Made by a program: the position numbers and the translations under genes
Assembly (NCBI GenBank): GCA_028551475.1
Contig: CM052362.1
Coordinates: forward strand, 380,166-444,165
Direction of reading: 5' to 3'
Length of the DNA: 64,000 bases
DNA from: Casuarina equisetifolia
Lineage: Eukaryota > Streptophyta > Magnoliopsida > Fagales > Casuarinaceae
Part shown: positions 12,201-24,800 of the stretch, piece after piece
Layout: every line of letters begins with the position of its first letter
Numbering within the stretch: position 1 is the first letter of the stretch
The notes under the pieces: model-generated
Seen by the model: the letters and a program-made list of their open reading frames with translations, nothing else
What the model was told of the DNA's origin: nothing
Database searches by the model: none

Positions 12201-13736
12201 AGTAATCTCCCTATCGTTTATGAATACTCCTGCGTTTCCTCTGCTAGCATTTTTTTTGATTCTGCTCCTAATATTGAGATAAGGGGTAATAAACTGCGAG
12301 GGCTTTTGCCCATCCTGTTGCATCAAGAGACAAGAGTTATCATTTTCGTTCAACAAAATTGAATTTAATAGTTAAAACAGCAGGAGGGAAAAACAAAGAC
12401 TGAACTACTAGATCCGTCTGCTCACCTTTCCCCAAAAACCAGATACCCTATCATACCAGTAGCATCCAGGTCGTAGCTTTTTCGGTGGGTTTTTGCAGTT
12501 CTGCAATTCAGTGAGCTCTTCTTGACTTAGAGGCTCATCATTCACGAAAACAAAACGTGGTGATACCTGATTCACTTTACACAAAACCTCAGCTCCCATT
12601 ATCCGTTTAACTTCCAAATCATCGAGCAGCCGCTTGAACATCCTAGAACACGTCCCAAGCATCCTCCGCCTCGCCTCATCGATCTTCATACCAATGCAAG
12701 TGACACATTTCCTTCCTTCTGGCATCGATCCCATTGCTCTCAGCACGCAATCATAACAATACTTAGCACCACAAACAATGCAAACCTCCTTCTCGGTTAA
12801 CCGGTTTCCCTTAAGGCATCGATAACACACCCCTTTCTTCACTTTTATTGCGACCTTTGGGGTTACACTAACGCTTCCTTCGTCAGGCTGACAAGACTCT
12901 TCGTGAACTACCGTTTCTCTTGATTCGGGGTCACGAAATGTCACAGTTGACGGCTTTTTGACATGGTGAGGAGCCTCATCGTTACCATCATCCCCTCCGC
13001 AAGAGATGTCGCTCGATTCGGCGTGACTAGATGTCACAATTGACGGCCTTCTGACATGGTGAGGAGCTTCGTCACTTCCATCATCCTCTCTGCAACCGAT
13101 GTCGTTCAATTCGGGGTCACGAGAAGTCACAATTGACGGTCTTTTGACATGATGAGGAGTTTCATCGTTGCGGTGATTCTCTCTGCAAGAGAAGGCATGC
13201 ACTGTCGAGCTCAAACCAGCCTTTGCTGACGGGTTCATATAACCTGCTAGACGTTCACCCTCCTTTTCATCATCATCATCATCATCCCCCCGCACTTCCA
13301 ATAAACAAGAGCGGGGGGATAACTCTTCCGAGCTATCAAGAACGCCAGAAAATCCCAACGTCTCGAAGCTTTCAATTCCATCCGATAACTTAGCTTTCGA
13401 CCCAGAACCATAACTACGATCCCGAGCTAATGAACTGAAGTTATCGGTCCCAATACCTTGGCTACCTAACGTCGACGATTTCTGCTTTGAATGTCTGGAC
13501 TTTACGATTGGTTGGACCAGTGGGAGTGAGAGGCTATTCAAGAGAAACGCCGAAGAAACAGGAGCAGCAACAGGGACCTGGCTAATGTCAACTGGAACTA
13601 CTTTGGGGATATCATAGGTGACAGGAGGCCCATGGTATACCGACGCAATTGAGTAATCAGTGTTAACGTTTTCATCATCGTCAGTGTCAGGAACTGCCGG
13701 CACAGCCGGCCGCAACTTCCTCAGCAGCCCGGCCAT
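6262..13736 (-). CDS. XLG: Extra-large GTP-binding protein (XLG), 8 exons, 955 aa
   Basis: Exons on the minus strand: 13736-12426, 12314-12177, 12090-11983, 11890-11726, 11189-11012, 9577-9336, 7728-7571, 6829-6262. All junctions are GT-AG and all phases agree. XLG proteins are plant G-alpha-like subunits that pair with G-beta-gamma in immunity and development, at the plasma membrane and nucleus. The N-terminal half has an acidic run (about 151-160), three 31-residue repeats (184-276) and a zinc-finger-like region of four CxxC pairs (Cys 304/307, 319/322, 327/330, 344/347). The C-terminal half is the Ras-like plus helical domain. The P-loop is GTGKSGTST (562-570). The usual switch-II Gln motif is absent, as in other XLGs. 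The base-recognition motif is TKFD (844-847) instead of NKxD. The ATG at 13734-13736 is the first in frame; the frame extends upstream only from a TTG. The XLG1/2 type looks closest, but the exact orthologue is uncertain. Confidence 0.95.
11502..11555 (+). repeat. 9-bp minisatellite in XLG intron 4
   Basis: Six direct copies of CTAATGTCA, the last with one change, lie in the intron between XLG exons 4 and 5. Copy number is likely variable between individuals (inference). Confidence 0.95.
12909..13187 (-). repeat. Three tandem 93-bp coding repeats in XLG exon 1
   Basis: XLG residues 184-214, 215-245 and 246-276 are three copies of a 31-residue unit. Each begins with Cys and an acidic stretch, then has PHHV, a basic-Pro pair, a Ser/Thr-Val-Thr core and a Glu/Ser-rich tail (for example PHHVKRPSIVTSRDPE). 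The units are also similar at DNA level, so the array arose by tandem duplication of 93 bp and kept the frame. Confidence 0.9.
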
Positions 13737-14514
13737 TGTCGTCGATTCAATTTCAGACTCAGAATGGAACAACTAGCTCCAATTTCACAAACCCATTAGG
13801 CAAAACCGGCTGTTTCAGAGACCCAGAAGGCGCAACGTGAAACTTCAAAGACTCGAAGAGCCAAGCCGAGAGAGACGACGTGTGGCTGACCTGGAACCTT
13901 ACGCTGGAGAAGATGGAAGTGGCAGAGTAAACGACGGAGACTGGAGAGAGGACTGAAGGAAGAAAATTTAGGCAGAGAGAATTTTGACTTGTCCACACCC
14001 CATTCCTCCATTAACGCGTTCAGAGCAAGTTCCAGGAATTGACAGGCGAGAAAAAGTATGGCTAAGCAAAATTCAGAAGACCAAAGACCCGGTAAGAGTA
14101 TTTGGGCTCAAATTCTCTGCAGCAGAGTGTAGAAAATTGTAGGAACAGTCCTGCTCCTTTTGCATTCACATCGAAGACTTCCGATACCTAGCGAAGACGA
14201 GAGCTGCACTCTTTGTTGTAGATGTATGCAGAGGAACCAAGCTCGCTTGACCGAGCCGGCGGGTTGAGACGTTGACTTTGAATTTTTCTTGTCTTTAAAT
14301 TCGGCTTTCGGCTGATGGTATTAACTCGTTCAAAGCCGAAAGGGGCCAATCTTGCCCAGTGGCCCATGTGGCTTAACCAAGGGCCCGTGGGGCTGGCCTG
14401 ACAAAAGGGTTTTGAAGTTGGGCTTCAAGGCCATAGCAAAGACCAAACTCCAATGACAATACCCATCACCCATTTCGTTTTTTCTTCTACTTGTCCAAAA
14501 CTAGGCCTGAACTT
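13737..14514. other. XLG 5' UTR and promoter region
   Basis: This is the upstream DNA of the XLG gene (minus strand). No clear TATA box was identified. Near 14341-14400 there are several GGCCC/GGGCC-type elements of the kind common in broadly expressed plant promoters. Overlapping open frames at 13759-14011 are not convincing. Confidence 0.5.
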
Positions 14515-15175
14515 CTTTTACCATTTGGATCCGGAGTCTTCTAATTGTTTCTACTTTTGAAACTAATGCCACTTTGATCTTCCAAACTTCAAAGGGACAA
14601 GCAATGGAATAGAATAGTAGAAGGGGATAAGGAAAAAGAAGAGACTTGTATTGCCATTATCTAATTAGAATCTAAGTTTTGAATTTGACATCTCGTACTT
14701 CTTATGCTTTAACAAATTATTTTCTATTCTCATCGAGAATCTTCTTATTCTACTTGTGAAATGTAACGGCATTTTGATCTTCTAAACTTCAAAGGGACAA
14801 TGTAGTAGAATAATATATTTATATTATTTCAACAACTTGACTAGCACAAGTGATAGGGAAAGAAGTGGCTGGTATAGCTATTATTCAACTAGGACTAGAT
14901 TCAACACCCACTTGCTTCTTATGCCACTATGATATCTTCTCCATTTGCATCCTGAATCTTCTAATTGTTTACTTTTGAGACTAATGGCACTTTTATCTTT
15001 CCTAACTCCAAAGGGACAAGAAATCGAGTAGAATAAAATATGTATATTATTCTGACAACTGTGATGGTAGAAGTGACAGAAAAAAGGGAGGGAAAAAAAA
15101 AAAAGAGGCCAGTGTCGCTATTGCTTGAAAAGGTCAGCCTCCCCAGCACCTAGATTTGGGTTTGACACCCTTTAC
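14515..15175. repeat. Three diverged tandem repeats of about 200-220 bp
   Basis: Three successive units share the same order of landmarks: TTCTAATTG-like, CTACTTTTGA-like, then CAAAGGGACAA (ending at 14600, 14800 and 15019), then a pyrimidine/purine-rich part, then a TTTGACAC/TTCAACACC-like end. Spacing is 200 and 219 bp. Divergence is considerable, so the array is old. No coding potential is seen. Confidence 0.75.
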
Positions 15176-16300
15176 TCCCAAAACCCCATTTATCATATAT
15201 AAATAAATATATATATATATATATATAAATATATATAGTCAAAAGAGAAAGGAGAGATCTTGCATATCTATAATAGTATATGTTAATGATAGAATTCATA
15301 AAAGGTTTCCTTAAATAATGTGATTCGTATCTTCAGCAACTTGGAAGGCGCATTAAGCACAGTTTGTCTTACAATAGACTTTTTTGATAAACTGAGTCAG
15401 TTTTACTTAAGATGTCTTATCTTGATTTTTCCAGAATAAACAGATTGCAGAAACTCTCCCTCTTCCTCTCCTCCGTCCTTGCTTTCCTCTTCTCTTGTTG
15501 CAGTTTGTAAGCAACTCAAAAACTCTGGAGTTCAATGTATCGTTCCACTGCTCATTAGAATTTGGCATGCAGTATTTAAAGCTGGTGCGACCTAGATGCA
15601 CCTGATCCCAATGCAACTGAGCAAATCAGGATTCGATCAGACTTAGATCACTGGACAAAAAGGCATAGGTGACAGGCTACGTTCGACCACAGACATGAAT
15701 CGTCATTTTCAAATAAACTTGCCACTTGCCGAAAAATAGAAGATGAAAAAGACCAAACGACAATAGACAAAACATATTTTTTTAGAGATTACTTGTAAGA
15801 GCAACAAAGCTTGTTGTTATTTGTATACTTCTCAAGGTTCAAGGTTGATACAGACCAGTGGGAAAAATACAGAAACAAAGTATCTACATCCACTCAATCT
15901 ATTTTTGGATCCCCGAATTCAAGGAAACCTGTTCAAGATTGACACATACTGCAAGCGAACAAGAGCGCGAAAGCAGAAAGAAGACAGTCTCTGAATCCAA
16001 AATTGTGAAACTAGTATGAGACCCATGTAGCAGGGCAGATCTTCTTGGCACATAGCCAAACCCTATTGACGGTTCTTCTTCCAACTCATATCTTCTGATG
16101 GAACTGTGCATGGTGAAGACGCCATTGTCCACACCCCTCAAGCTGACCTTTTTTTTATTGGTTTTAGAAGTCACTATAAAGGCGGTGCTCCTTGTTTCGA
16201 GGAAATTGAGTGGTCCAGGGACCACTGACTACCACGGTGGCCGGAGCTCTCGCCCACCTTTCTCGTTCTTTTATATACATCTCTGCTCTTGTGTCCCTTT
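15176..16300. other. Intergenic with TA microsatellite, no gene seen
   Basis: A TA-rich microsatellite lies at about 15196-15238. The part next to 16301 is the likely 3' UTR of the WD40 gene. Minus-strand frames at 15407-15616 and 15899-16225 show no recognisable domain. Confidence 0.6.
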
Positions 16301-17746
16301 CTAACTTTTCCGGTGACTCCTATTGTTCTTTGCTCGGCCAGAGTTCCCATTACTCGTGTACAAATGCTCTACCGTCTTCACCTGCTTCAGATCCGGAGCG
16401 TGCTGGGAAACGCGCCAGACCTTGACGGACCTGTCCAAGCTCCCACTGTACACTATCCACCGTGGATTAGTCTTAGAGTCCGAGTCCTGATCCTCCTCCA
16501 CCGCCAGGCACTTAACGGGGCCGGTGTGGCCGGTGAGAACGGAGAGGCAAGTGTGGGCCCCGCTATCTTCCGCCCTCCTCCACACGCATATATTCTTATC
16601 GGCGGACCCACTGAACAATAGGTTGCCTCCGGTCGCCAAGCAGAGGACCGCCAGCTTGTGGCCCCGCAGAGCACCCCCGTGGGACAAGTGCTTTTCGCGT
16701 TCCCAAAAGTTCACCATCCCATCCGACGATCCGCAGTACACCACGTTGGCAGTTTGGTTCACCGCCAAAGCCGTCACCGCGTTCTCTTGTTTCAACAAGA
16801 CCTGAACCAAGAAATGCTTCGTTCTTTTCCCTTGTAACTCTCGCCGCCAAACTTTCACCGTTCCGTCCGCCGAGCCTGTAAAGATTAAGGAATCGAAGCC
16901 CGAAGCCACGGCGTTTACAGCGTCGTCGTGGACTGTGATGGACTCCAGGCACTTGGAGGTCGCGATGTGCCACACCTTCAGGGTCTTGTCCCAGGAAGCC
17001 GAGTACAACAACCCCAGTTCCTCGTTCAAACTCATGCATGACACGGCGTCGAAGTGCTTGATACGAACAACGTTGCGGTTGCGCCGGACTTCAACGTAGC
17101 TTTTAGGGTTGACGGAGCTCTTGAGGAAGTCTTTGAACGTGGGCAAACTTCCAACGCGTTTGAAGTTGTGAGGGTTTGAATGGGAAATCTTCCAGAGCCG
17201 GATTTTGCCGTCTTGGTGGCCGGTGAAAATCCTCTCGCCACACATAACTATGGCCTTGACCAAACCACTATTGGATTTAAACCCCGAGAACTCCTTCAGA
17301 TTCTTCCAAACACGTATGTTCTTACTATCCGAACCCGTAAACAACAGATCCCCGGAAACAGCTAAAGAATAGATATGACCTTCCTCCCGCACCAGCGAGC
17401 CGATGAGGCCGTCCCGATGAGTACCCTCGTCGAATGGACTAAACGGAGAGGGCGTTATCCACGGGGACTTGCTATAGGGCGAGGTTTGGATCCACGGAGA
17501 CATGATGTACGGCGAGCTTGCAGTACTACCGGTTTCAAAGTTGCCTGGGCTGGTGGCCGCCGAATCGGTACTCTGACGTTGTGAGTAATCGTACGCACTA
17601 CTGTAGCGGTGGTGGTACGTGTAGCTTTGGTCTTCTTTGCTCGTGGAAGACATACCCGGATCGGAATGCAAGAGAGCTCCAAATTTAGGTCGGCCAAGAG
17701 TACCGGACCGCTCCACCGCCACGGAACCTCCCCTATTGTTGGTCAT
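16301..17746 (-). CDS. JINGUBANG-like WD40 repeat protein, single exon, 481 aa
   Basis: An intronless gene encodes a seven-bladed beta-propeller. The N-terminal 110 residues are Ser/Tyr/Pro-rich and probably disordered (repeated SPW/SPY/SPF motifs). Seven WD repeats then fill about residues 115-460, each ending in a recognisable unit: [49 protein letters not shown]. This arrangement, with the Ser-rich head, matches the plant JINGUBANG-type family. The Arabidopsis founder restrains pollen germination, and family members act as scaffolds rather than enzymes. The first ATG in frame is 17744-17746; the frame extends four codons further only from TTG. The coding region is clearly GC-richer than its surroundings, which explains the many shadow frames over it. 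Family confidence is high, precise orthology is not. Confidence 0.9.
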   Translation of the reverse strand: MTNNRGGSVAVERSGTLGRPKFGALLHSDPGMSSTSKEDQSYTYHHRYSSAYDYSQRQSTDSAATSPGNFETGSTASSPYIMSPWIQTSPYSKSPWITPSPFSPFDEGTHRDGLIGSLVREEGHIYSLAVSGDLLFTGSDSKNIRVWKNLKEFSGFKSNSGLVKAIVMCGERIFTGHQDGKIRLWKISHSNPHNFKRVGSLPTFKDFLKSSVNPKSYVEVRRNRNVVRIKHFDAVSCMSLNEELGLLYSASWDKTLKVWHIATSKCLESITVHDDAVNAVASGFDSLIFTGSADGTVKVWRRELQGKRTKHFLVQVLLKQENAVTALAVNQTANVVYCGSSDGMVNFWEREKHLSHGGALRGHKLAVLCLATGGNLLFSGSADKNICVWRRAEDSGAHTCLSVLTGHTGPVKCLAVEEDQDSDSKTNPRWIVYSGSLDRSVKVWRVSQHAPDLKQVKTVEHLYTSNGNSGRAKNNRSHRKS

Positions 17747-17909
17747 TCTAGTCAGCAATGGGAAAAGGAAGAGGAAGAGAAGAAGAAAACTTGGAAGGAA
17801 AGTAAGAGAAAATCGGAGGGTGTTTCAGAAGTGGTAGATGGATTTTGGAGAGAAAGTTTAGAAAGAAAATAATGAGAAACTTAACAATGACAATGGTTGG
17901 AGCAGGGGG

Positions 17910-17919
17910 TATATATAAA
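17910..17919 (-). promoter_or_regulatory. TATA box of the WD40 gene
   Basis: On the minus strand CTTTATATATACC lies about 170 bp upstream of the ATG, suitably placed for a 5' UTR of roughly 130-140 nt. Confidence 0.5.
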
Positions 17920-20739
17920 GAAGGCAGGCGGAACAGTGGTGGTTAAGAGTGGGTGACACGTGGTGGAAGGAGACGTGATCGTTAAGAACTGGGAACCGGG
18001 TGTGCCGGTAACAATTGTATGGTGCTGGAAAGGGGTTATCCGTTTTTTTCGTTTCTCTTTTTGCGGCGCTTCAGCTCCACACGCTATTCCGGGTAAAAAC
18101 CCCATTTTGCCGTTTCGAACGCGAGTTTGACCTGTCATTTCGACACAGGAAAGAGGGATTGACTTTGACCTGTTCCAGGAAAATACGACGTAATTTCGAG
18201 GTGTTGATATAAGAAAGCATGTGTTTCGCCTATTGCATGTTTTCTAATTGAATTTTCTTTCTTTGTCTCCGCGGACGGCCATGGCAAGACAAAACATCGA
18301 GGTGATTCGTTTGTTCTGGATGCAAACCTTGTACGGTTAGCCGAAATACGGTCGTCGTTGTTATGCAAGTCCAAACGAGGCTGATCAACCTCGCCACGTT
18401 GCTGATTTTTTTATTATGTCAACGTACACCGTCCGTTTATTATGATTCTGACTTATTACCAAATAGAATGCCAATCGTGGATGGACGATTAACCCATTGA
18501 GAAATCACGCAATTCTTGTTAATATAATGATTTATTATACGAAACACAGGTTTCAAAACGAGGCACTCCCTTTACCTGTGAATTGGATAGGTTTCATAAG
18601 AAGTATTTTTCTATGCTCGGGGTGGGCAGACAAATATTGAAATTCTGTGACACTGCTGTTCTTAGGAATGTTGCTAGGCCATCAGATGAGCATGAATGGA
18701 CGATGGCGCTGGATTTTACAAGGCTCAAACATGAGGAATTATGGAACCTCAACGAGAGAGCTCACGCATCTCTAAGAAAAGCTACGTATTCTTATTCGTT
18801 ATGTCATTTACAAAGAAGAACTCCTTTTAAACTATTTCCCTTGCATTTTCATATTGCCAGCTACCATCTTTACAGCTTAACATGGCCAACGCCCTACACT
18901 GAAAATTTTCCTCCTACGACAAGAAGTTGAGGTGACTTTAAGGTTTAGAACTCGACACTTTATGTGGATAAGTTAAGTGTATGCATGGAAATTTTTATAG
19001 CCATTGTTTGATGCTTTTAGTTTGTTGTAGATTCCATGAGTTGCTTATTTAAGGTAAGTGTGGTCTTCTTATTCTCCTCAATTACAACTTAATAAGATTC
19101 TAACCTTTAATAACTGTTTAACTATTTTCTAAATAAGCTCAAAATAGAAACTATGTGTGTCATACATTGTCAACATATTAATTTGTTATTCTATTTATAT
19201 ATAGTGATACTTTTTTCTTCTATAAACTAGTTTTAAGAAGAAGAAAAAAAATGAGTTTTTTTTTTTTTTTTAACATCACCTTTATTCTACTAGATAAGAT
19301 TTTGATCCAATTGATATCCTTGGCTATTGACTTGTAGATGATGATATGTGCTGCAGTTGACATGTTAATTCAAAGGTAAATTCATATCTTCCGGTAGTGG
19401 GGAGCAATAAATCAAAGGAAAACAACAAGAGGGTCAATCCAAGATCCAGACCCTGTAATGATTTGCTTTTATATGAGATTAATCCATTTTTCCCGTGATC
19501 AGTCTCCACGACTTTGCATAAAAGTAAGCCATCCTCCTGACCAGCCACTGTGCCATTCGGTCAACAAAAGATTTTTGGTTCCCACGCCTTTGCCTGTTCA
19601 CTCTCATGAAGCTTAAACTCCGACGGCCATTTACGTCAACTCTATAGTTGTCGTACAATGACAAAAGCGTTGACATTGTGGATGATTTTAGGCATTATAT
19701 CCTTCCAGATAAAGTAGCTCATATATGGTCCAAAATGATAGTTGAATTTAAGTTTTGCTTGCCATGATCAGCGCATAATCATGAGATTTACTTCTTTCTA
19801 TCTTGGTGACGTCGTCTATCACGTAAGAAGTATCTATCCGTGTCCATTACATGCCTAAACTTTGTTCCTTTTTCAAGCTTTCTCATAGTATTTAATGATC
19901 AAAAGTCATCAACCAAAAAATGAGTTGTCAAAGTTTATAGAATGCATTACAAGTATTTTTTTTAATAATTATTATGAAAAATCAATTTTCCTAAGGAAGT
20001 CTGTTAAGAGTCCTTCCATGTTTGAATAGATCATTCCATGTTGTTTTTGAAAATAGTGACCGACCCTTTAGAGCCTAACAGAGATGTTGTTTGAATAGAT
20101 CATTCCATGTATCTCGTTGTCCTTCATTCTTTGCATCACGCAGAGATGGTTCAGGATCAATCTCACATGACGAACATAGTATATCTATTGGCGAGTCACA
20201 AGTTGGTGACCCATCCGCTTTGTTCTGCGCAGAAGTCTTTGATTCCAGGGCGCGCCAAAGCCGAGATTGCTTAGCATTGTTACGCGCACAAACGTCAAAA
20301 GGAATTGGCCGCCACCTACGAGCAAGGTTTGGTAAGACTTGGACGCTGTGACAGCGACCTTGCCGATCAGGCGACGAGACCAACAGCCACGTTACAGTTT
20401 CCCTCCTAAACCGCTCCAATTACAGATCTCTTCTTCGCCACGTTATCCAAGTTAGCTTAGTGCCCTCCAGTTGTCCTCTGACACGAGTCCAATCGCCAAG
20501 GTCACAAGCTTGAAGACGAGCCAAATCAATGTGCTGGGAGTTCTTCAATCAACCATGAAACTATTTGTCTGCACGACTGACACCTGGCCATCTCTCTGGG
20601 ATCCACCATTGGAATTTTGGTTCCTCCTTGTTGCTTTTGAATTTATAAACTTTTGGGCGGTCGCAAGCTTTAATGGCAATAGGGTTTTACAGGATTTAGA
20701 AGATGAAAAGAAAAAGGGAGCATGCTGATTGATACGATC
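17920..20739. other. Intergenic, no gene recognised
   Basis: The left end is the WD40 promoter region. Three open frames were examined and none could be assigned: 18583-18930 (plus, 115 codons, begins DRFHKKYFSML), 19479-19676 (minus) and 20075-20419 (minus, 114 codons, in a GC-richer patch). They might be remnants of old exons. A 21-bp direct repeat (starting TTTGAATAGATC) occurs at 20021-20041 and 20090-20110. Confidence 0.5.
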
Positions 20740-21880
20740 AAACCAGTTTAAAAGAGAAAGATCGAGGGTTCTACAATTTATTCTCCCCCTACAATCTAAT
20801 AATCCTAAACTATCTCGACCATAATTTATTATATTTAGTGAATGAAGAAGACAATATAAACATAACATACTCAACTCATCATGAAAAATCTCAAGACTCA
20901 TGACATGTTTTGTATTGTATACGTGTATTCAATGTATATAAAAAGCTGGTAGGTACTAATCATGAAGTTCTCCATACTGGCTTGCTTGAATGTTTGGACA
21001 ACTAACGTATACAGAAGTTGACTTAGTGCAACCCTTTTGCTTACCTAATATTCACACAAGAAACGAAAGAGAAAAGCGAGTTGAAGATACCCAAACCGGT
21101 ATGTAAGAATCACTAGGTGACCATTTAGTACTGGTTGAGGAAAAAAGAAATCTATTTATTATATGGTAAGCCAACTAATTGATAGCTTTACTTTAATGAA
21201 AGGATAGATACTGTGAGATATGCATTCCCTCTGGCTGTATCTTGAAGTTATTTGCTAATAAAGAAACATGAACAACATATAGTGAGATGTATCATGTGAT
21301 TTTCATCGATTGTGATAAGCAGGGAGCTATCCTCACAAACACTTGGCTCCACTTCAAGGAATCTTTCTTGCTTTTTAAATAAAGCTGAAAAAAGGTGCAC
21401 CAAACTGCCTTTTTCACCAGAAAAAGGAGAAAACAAAGAAGAAAACTTCCTTACGAACTATGGAATTGAAACTAAAGTTAGCAAAAGTAACCAGAATCAG
21501 GAGAAACACTTGGGTTACACTCTTTTAATGATGTTAAGGATACATCATGGTGTCGCTTAAAGGGTTGTTCGCTGACCACGTAGCATTTTCTCATGAAAAT
21601 CTACAGCAGTTTACCTAAGCATAATCTTAGATATTATGCAACGAATAATATAAGGGCATGATTTCAGGCAAGTTTAGCCACGATTCTCTTCCTGGTAATA
21701 AAAAATTGCAGGAAGATTATTTACAGATTGAGGACTTGGTTGCTAATCATCAAACACGTCCCCATATTGTGGACAAAACTCTTACGTTTCACGATTTAAA
21801 AAGCAATCAATTTCGGCAAAGAATAAGCTTACATGAGCGTGAAAATTTGAATATGGGGGAAGCATCTCTTAATTAATGGT
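20740..21880. repeat. Duplicated intergenic block, copy 1 of 3
   Basis: This non-coding stretch is related to 27760-28530 and 41215-42560. Shared landmarks in order are a GGGTTCTACAATTTAT-like segment (20768), an AATTTATTATATTTAGTG-like segment, then TTTTCATCGATTGTGATA with GGAGCTATC (21300-21335), a CTTGGCTCCACTT-like segment, and GATATTATGCAAC-type DNA (21631). The other two copies lie just before PAC2 and its broken copy, so this block marks a third unit of the same segmental duplication that has no PAC2. Confidence 0.6.
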
Positions 21881-24800
21881 ACTTGGAAAATGCGTGGCAG
21901 CTTTTCCATTAAAATCCTAATTTACTTTGACATTGTTCCCTGACTATCACCCAGGCTTCCCTGCCGCCAAACAGAATCGATGCCAAATGAATTAAATATC
22001 AGCCAAATCTCTTTCCATTAAGAGTATTACTTCAGCAAGAAAAATTGATAAGAGGAACCGGCACTACAACACGTTTGTTTATTGCAAGTGAATATCATGA
22101 CTTCCGAAATCTGTCTAGCGACCATCAAACACGTTTGTGTGCGACCAAACGAGAACCTTCAGCAAATCTGGAGAACACACAACTCTTTTGCAGATCTTGA
22201 GAGACTTTGCTGTAAGTTGACGTGTATCAAGTGGGAGGAGAATTAAAAAAATGGCAATAGATAATGGGTTTGACTGGTTTATGCAAGCATCGATACAGGT
22301 GTTGATATATTATGAATGACGAGACGTGGCACTAAGTGATAATGATCATCGTGTCGAAAATGGAGTAGCTCACGTCCCAAGGACCCCAGTCTAGGGGTCT
22401 ATAATACAAGCTAGGTTTAGCCCACTTCAAGAAAGAGTTCCAGTTAATTCTAATTGAATGGATTCTAAATGTAAAAAACTTCATTTACGATGACTTTAGT
22501 CATCACATCATATAGTCTGAGTTTGAAGTGGAAGCTGTCGAGAGAGCGGGTGTTATTTAAAACTTCTAGATCCAATGTTTGATTTTAATAATTTTGGCTG
22601 TTATGTGTAATATCTTTTCTTTTATAACGATCTAGACAAATGATCTTGCAGTATTGATAACAAGATTATAAATAAATCAAGTTGTCAATGAGTAATTCAA
22701 AGTCAAATCAATTCTGATAATTTGATGATTGAGTTTGAAAACTAAATTATGTCCAATAAAAAATTAGGTCGAACTCAAAAAAAATTGACTCGACTAAATT
22801 TAGACTTATGAACCTGATTTTGTATTTTTAATTAGCCTCGTTATGCTTGTTTTAACTTATATGTCTATATATATCTATTTATTTATAGCGATGCATAATC
22901 TATTTCTGTTTATTATCTTTTTTATGAATACATAAATAAATATTGTTTCAAAATGTTTCTTTCGTTTCTCTTCAGTTTAAACTTTATTTGAACTGAAACT
23001 GGACAAGTACATAATATCTTGATTCAAACAAACACAAACAACAGAAACTTTAAGTCAGATTCACTCAATCACAATCCTAAAGAATAGAATCCGTCATAGA
23101 CGTTTTATCTCCATGAAAAGCAGCAAACTTTGCACGGCAGCATCTAGGATGAGCTTCAGTACATGAACAGTGAGCCGCCCAGTAATGTCCATGTAGCTGA
23201 TATCTTTGGGATAGGAATTGAAAAAGCAGGCAAAACCTGTTCCGTATCCACTGTCTTGTTCCAACAATGGACAATAATATTGTGATGACTGTCAAACGAA
23301 GAAAACAAGGGTTCCCAGCTACTGTTCCATTGAAAGGTCGAGGATGTCACTGAATTTTCTCATGATATTGTTCAAGCTCAGCAATGATTGTTAAAAGCTG
23401 CTGATCAGTTGAATAGGGAAAAGATCAAGGGTCTGGCCAGGAAGTCCAGAACTTCAATGAAAGGAAGCAAATGATAGACCGAGCTTAGTGCCGCACACCT
23501 GTCTTACTGCAAGTGGACCAGGGTCCTGAATGTGGAGTAACCGGAAGGATTAAGGAACAGAGATGGGTCTCTTCTAGCCACTGCTGGTGCAGCACACATG
23601 GCTAAGTTCTGTAGGATACATCTGGATCGTGGTCCAGAGCTTGGACTATCCAACGTTTTAGAGCAGACAAGAGGTCTCAGAAATCCTACCAAGGAGGAAA
23701 CGATCACTTTCTAATCAAATAATGGAATGACAGATTTGGCTTTCAGAACTCCCTCCTCATATGGGAGACTTCTACAAGCCACTTATCACTTGATTGAAGC
23801 GGATCTGTTCTCTCGTATAAGCTAACCTTCATGCATTTCTTTGCTGCTTTATGATGCCCAGTGTTTAACGTGTAGTTAAGGTCACTGGTTTGACTTCAGT
23901 CCATGGATGTGCCACCTGCCAGCACACAATCCAATGAGTGGTTGTATACAATCGTTAGTTTCACCATAGATGTTTGATAATGTTTTAAAAAAATTTATCT
24001 TCTTTTATTTCATATAGAGCTAATTGTCAAGTGATTAGGAATGAAATTATTGAACTATTAATTTGTTGATCAAAAAGTCTTTTATCAATATTAAAAAAGT
24101 CTTTTTTGAACAAGTAAGATAGTCTTTGGCTGCTTATTACGTTCATTTTTTTCTTGTATTTTTAACTTACGAACACTTTTCCATCAATTATTATGTTGAA
24201 TTAGTAGTTCTATTCATTACACCATGTCTGCCACTTACTTCTATGGTTTATTGACAGTTTCTAGTTAGTACTCCTGCAGGCAGGCTTCCTTTTCGAGGCC
24301 CAAGCTCTCCTTAGCCCTTTGAAGAGAACCGAAGTCAGGGTCCAACAAGTTAATTTGTCTGTGGCCCAAACCGCAAAGGTTGTTACCAAGAAAAGGTAAA
24401 TAATGCAAAAACAATTACTCAACAAACAAAAAAGATATTGAGATTGATGTAATTTTAGAGAAATCATTCCCATGCCTATAAAGAAAAAATTTATTTTCTC
24501 TTTTAAAGCTTCCTTACACTAATGGGTTAAATAGAGAACTTTATTTATTTATTTATTTATTTATTTTTTATAGTTCTTACACTTTGGTCAGTATTACATC
24601 TCAATAAATAATATGTCCATCCAATAGAAAACATAAAAGAATCCGTAATTGATAAAGTTATCAATTTACTTTTATAAACAAAATTATCATTTACATTTGT
24701 TTTCGATTCCCAATTTTTCTACTTTTTCTTGGTCCTAAAACAGATGAAAAGAAGATTCACATGTTATGGCTTCTTGTCTCTCATCTATAGCATGTCTTCC

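Noticed and set aside
6262..13736. Canonical G-alpha subunit
   Set aside because: The long N-terminal half with CxxC pairs, the altered switch II and the eight-exon layout identify an XLG protein.
16453..17697. Several long frames overlapping the WD40 gene on both strands
   Set aside because: They are shadows of a GC-rich intronless gene and have no domains.
20021..20110. 21-bp direct repeat as a target-site duplication
   Set aside because: Only 48 bp lie between the copies and no element ends are visible; a local duplication is more likely.
20075..20419. 114-codon minus-strand open frame in a GC-richer patch
   Set aside because: No recognisable motif, and an equally long frame exists on the opposite strand.
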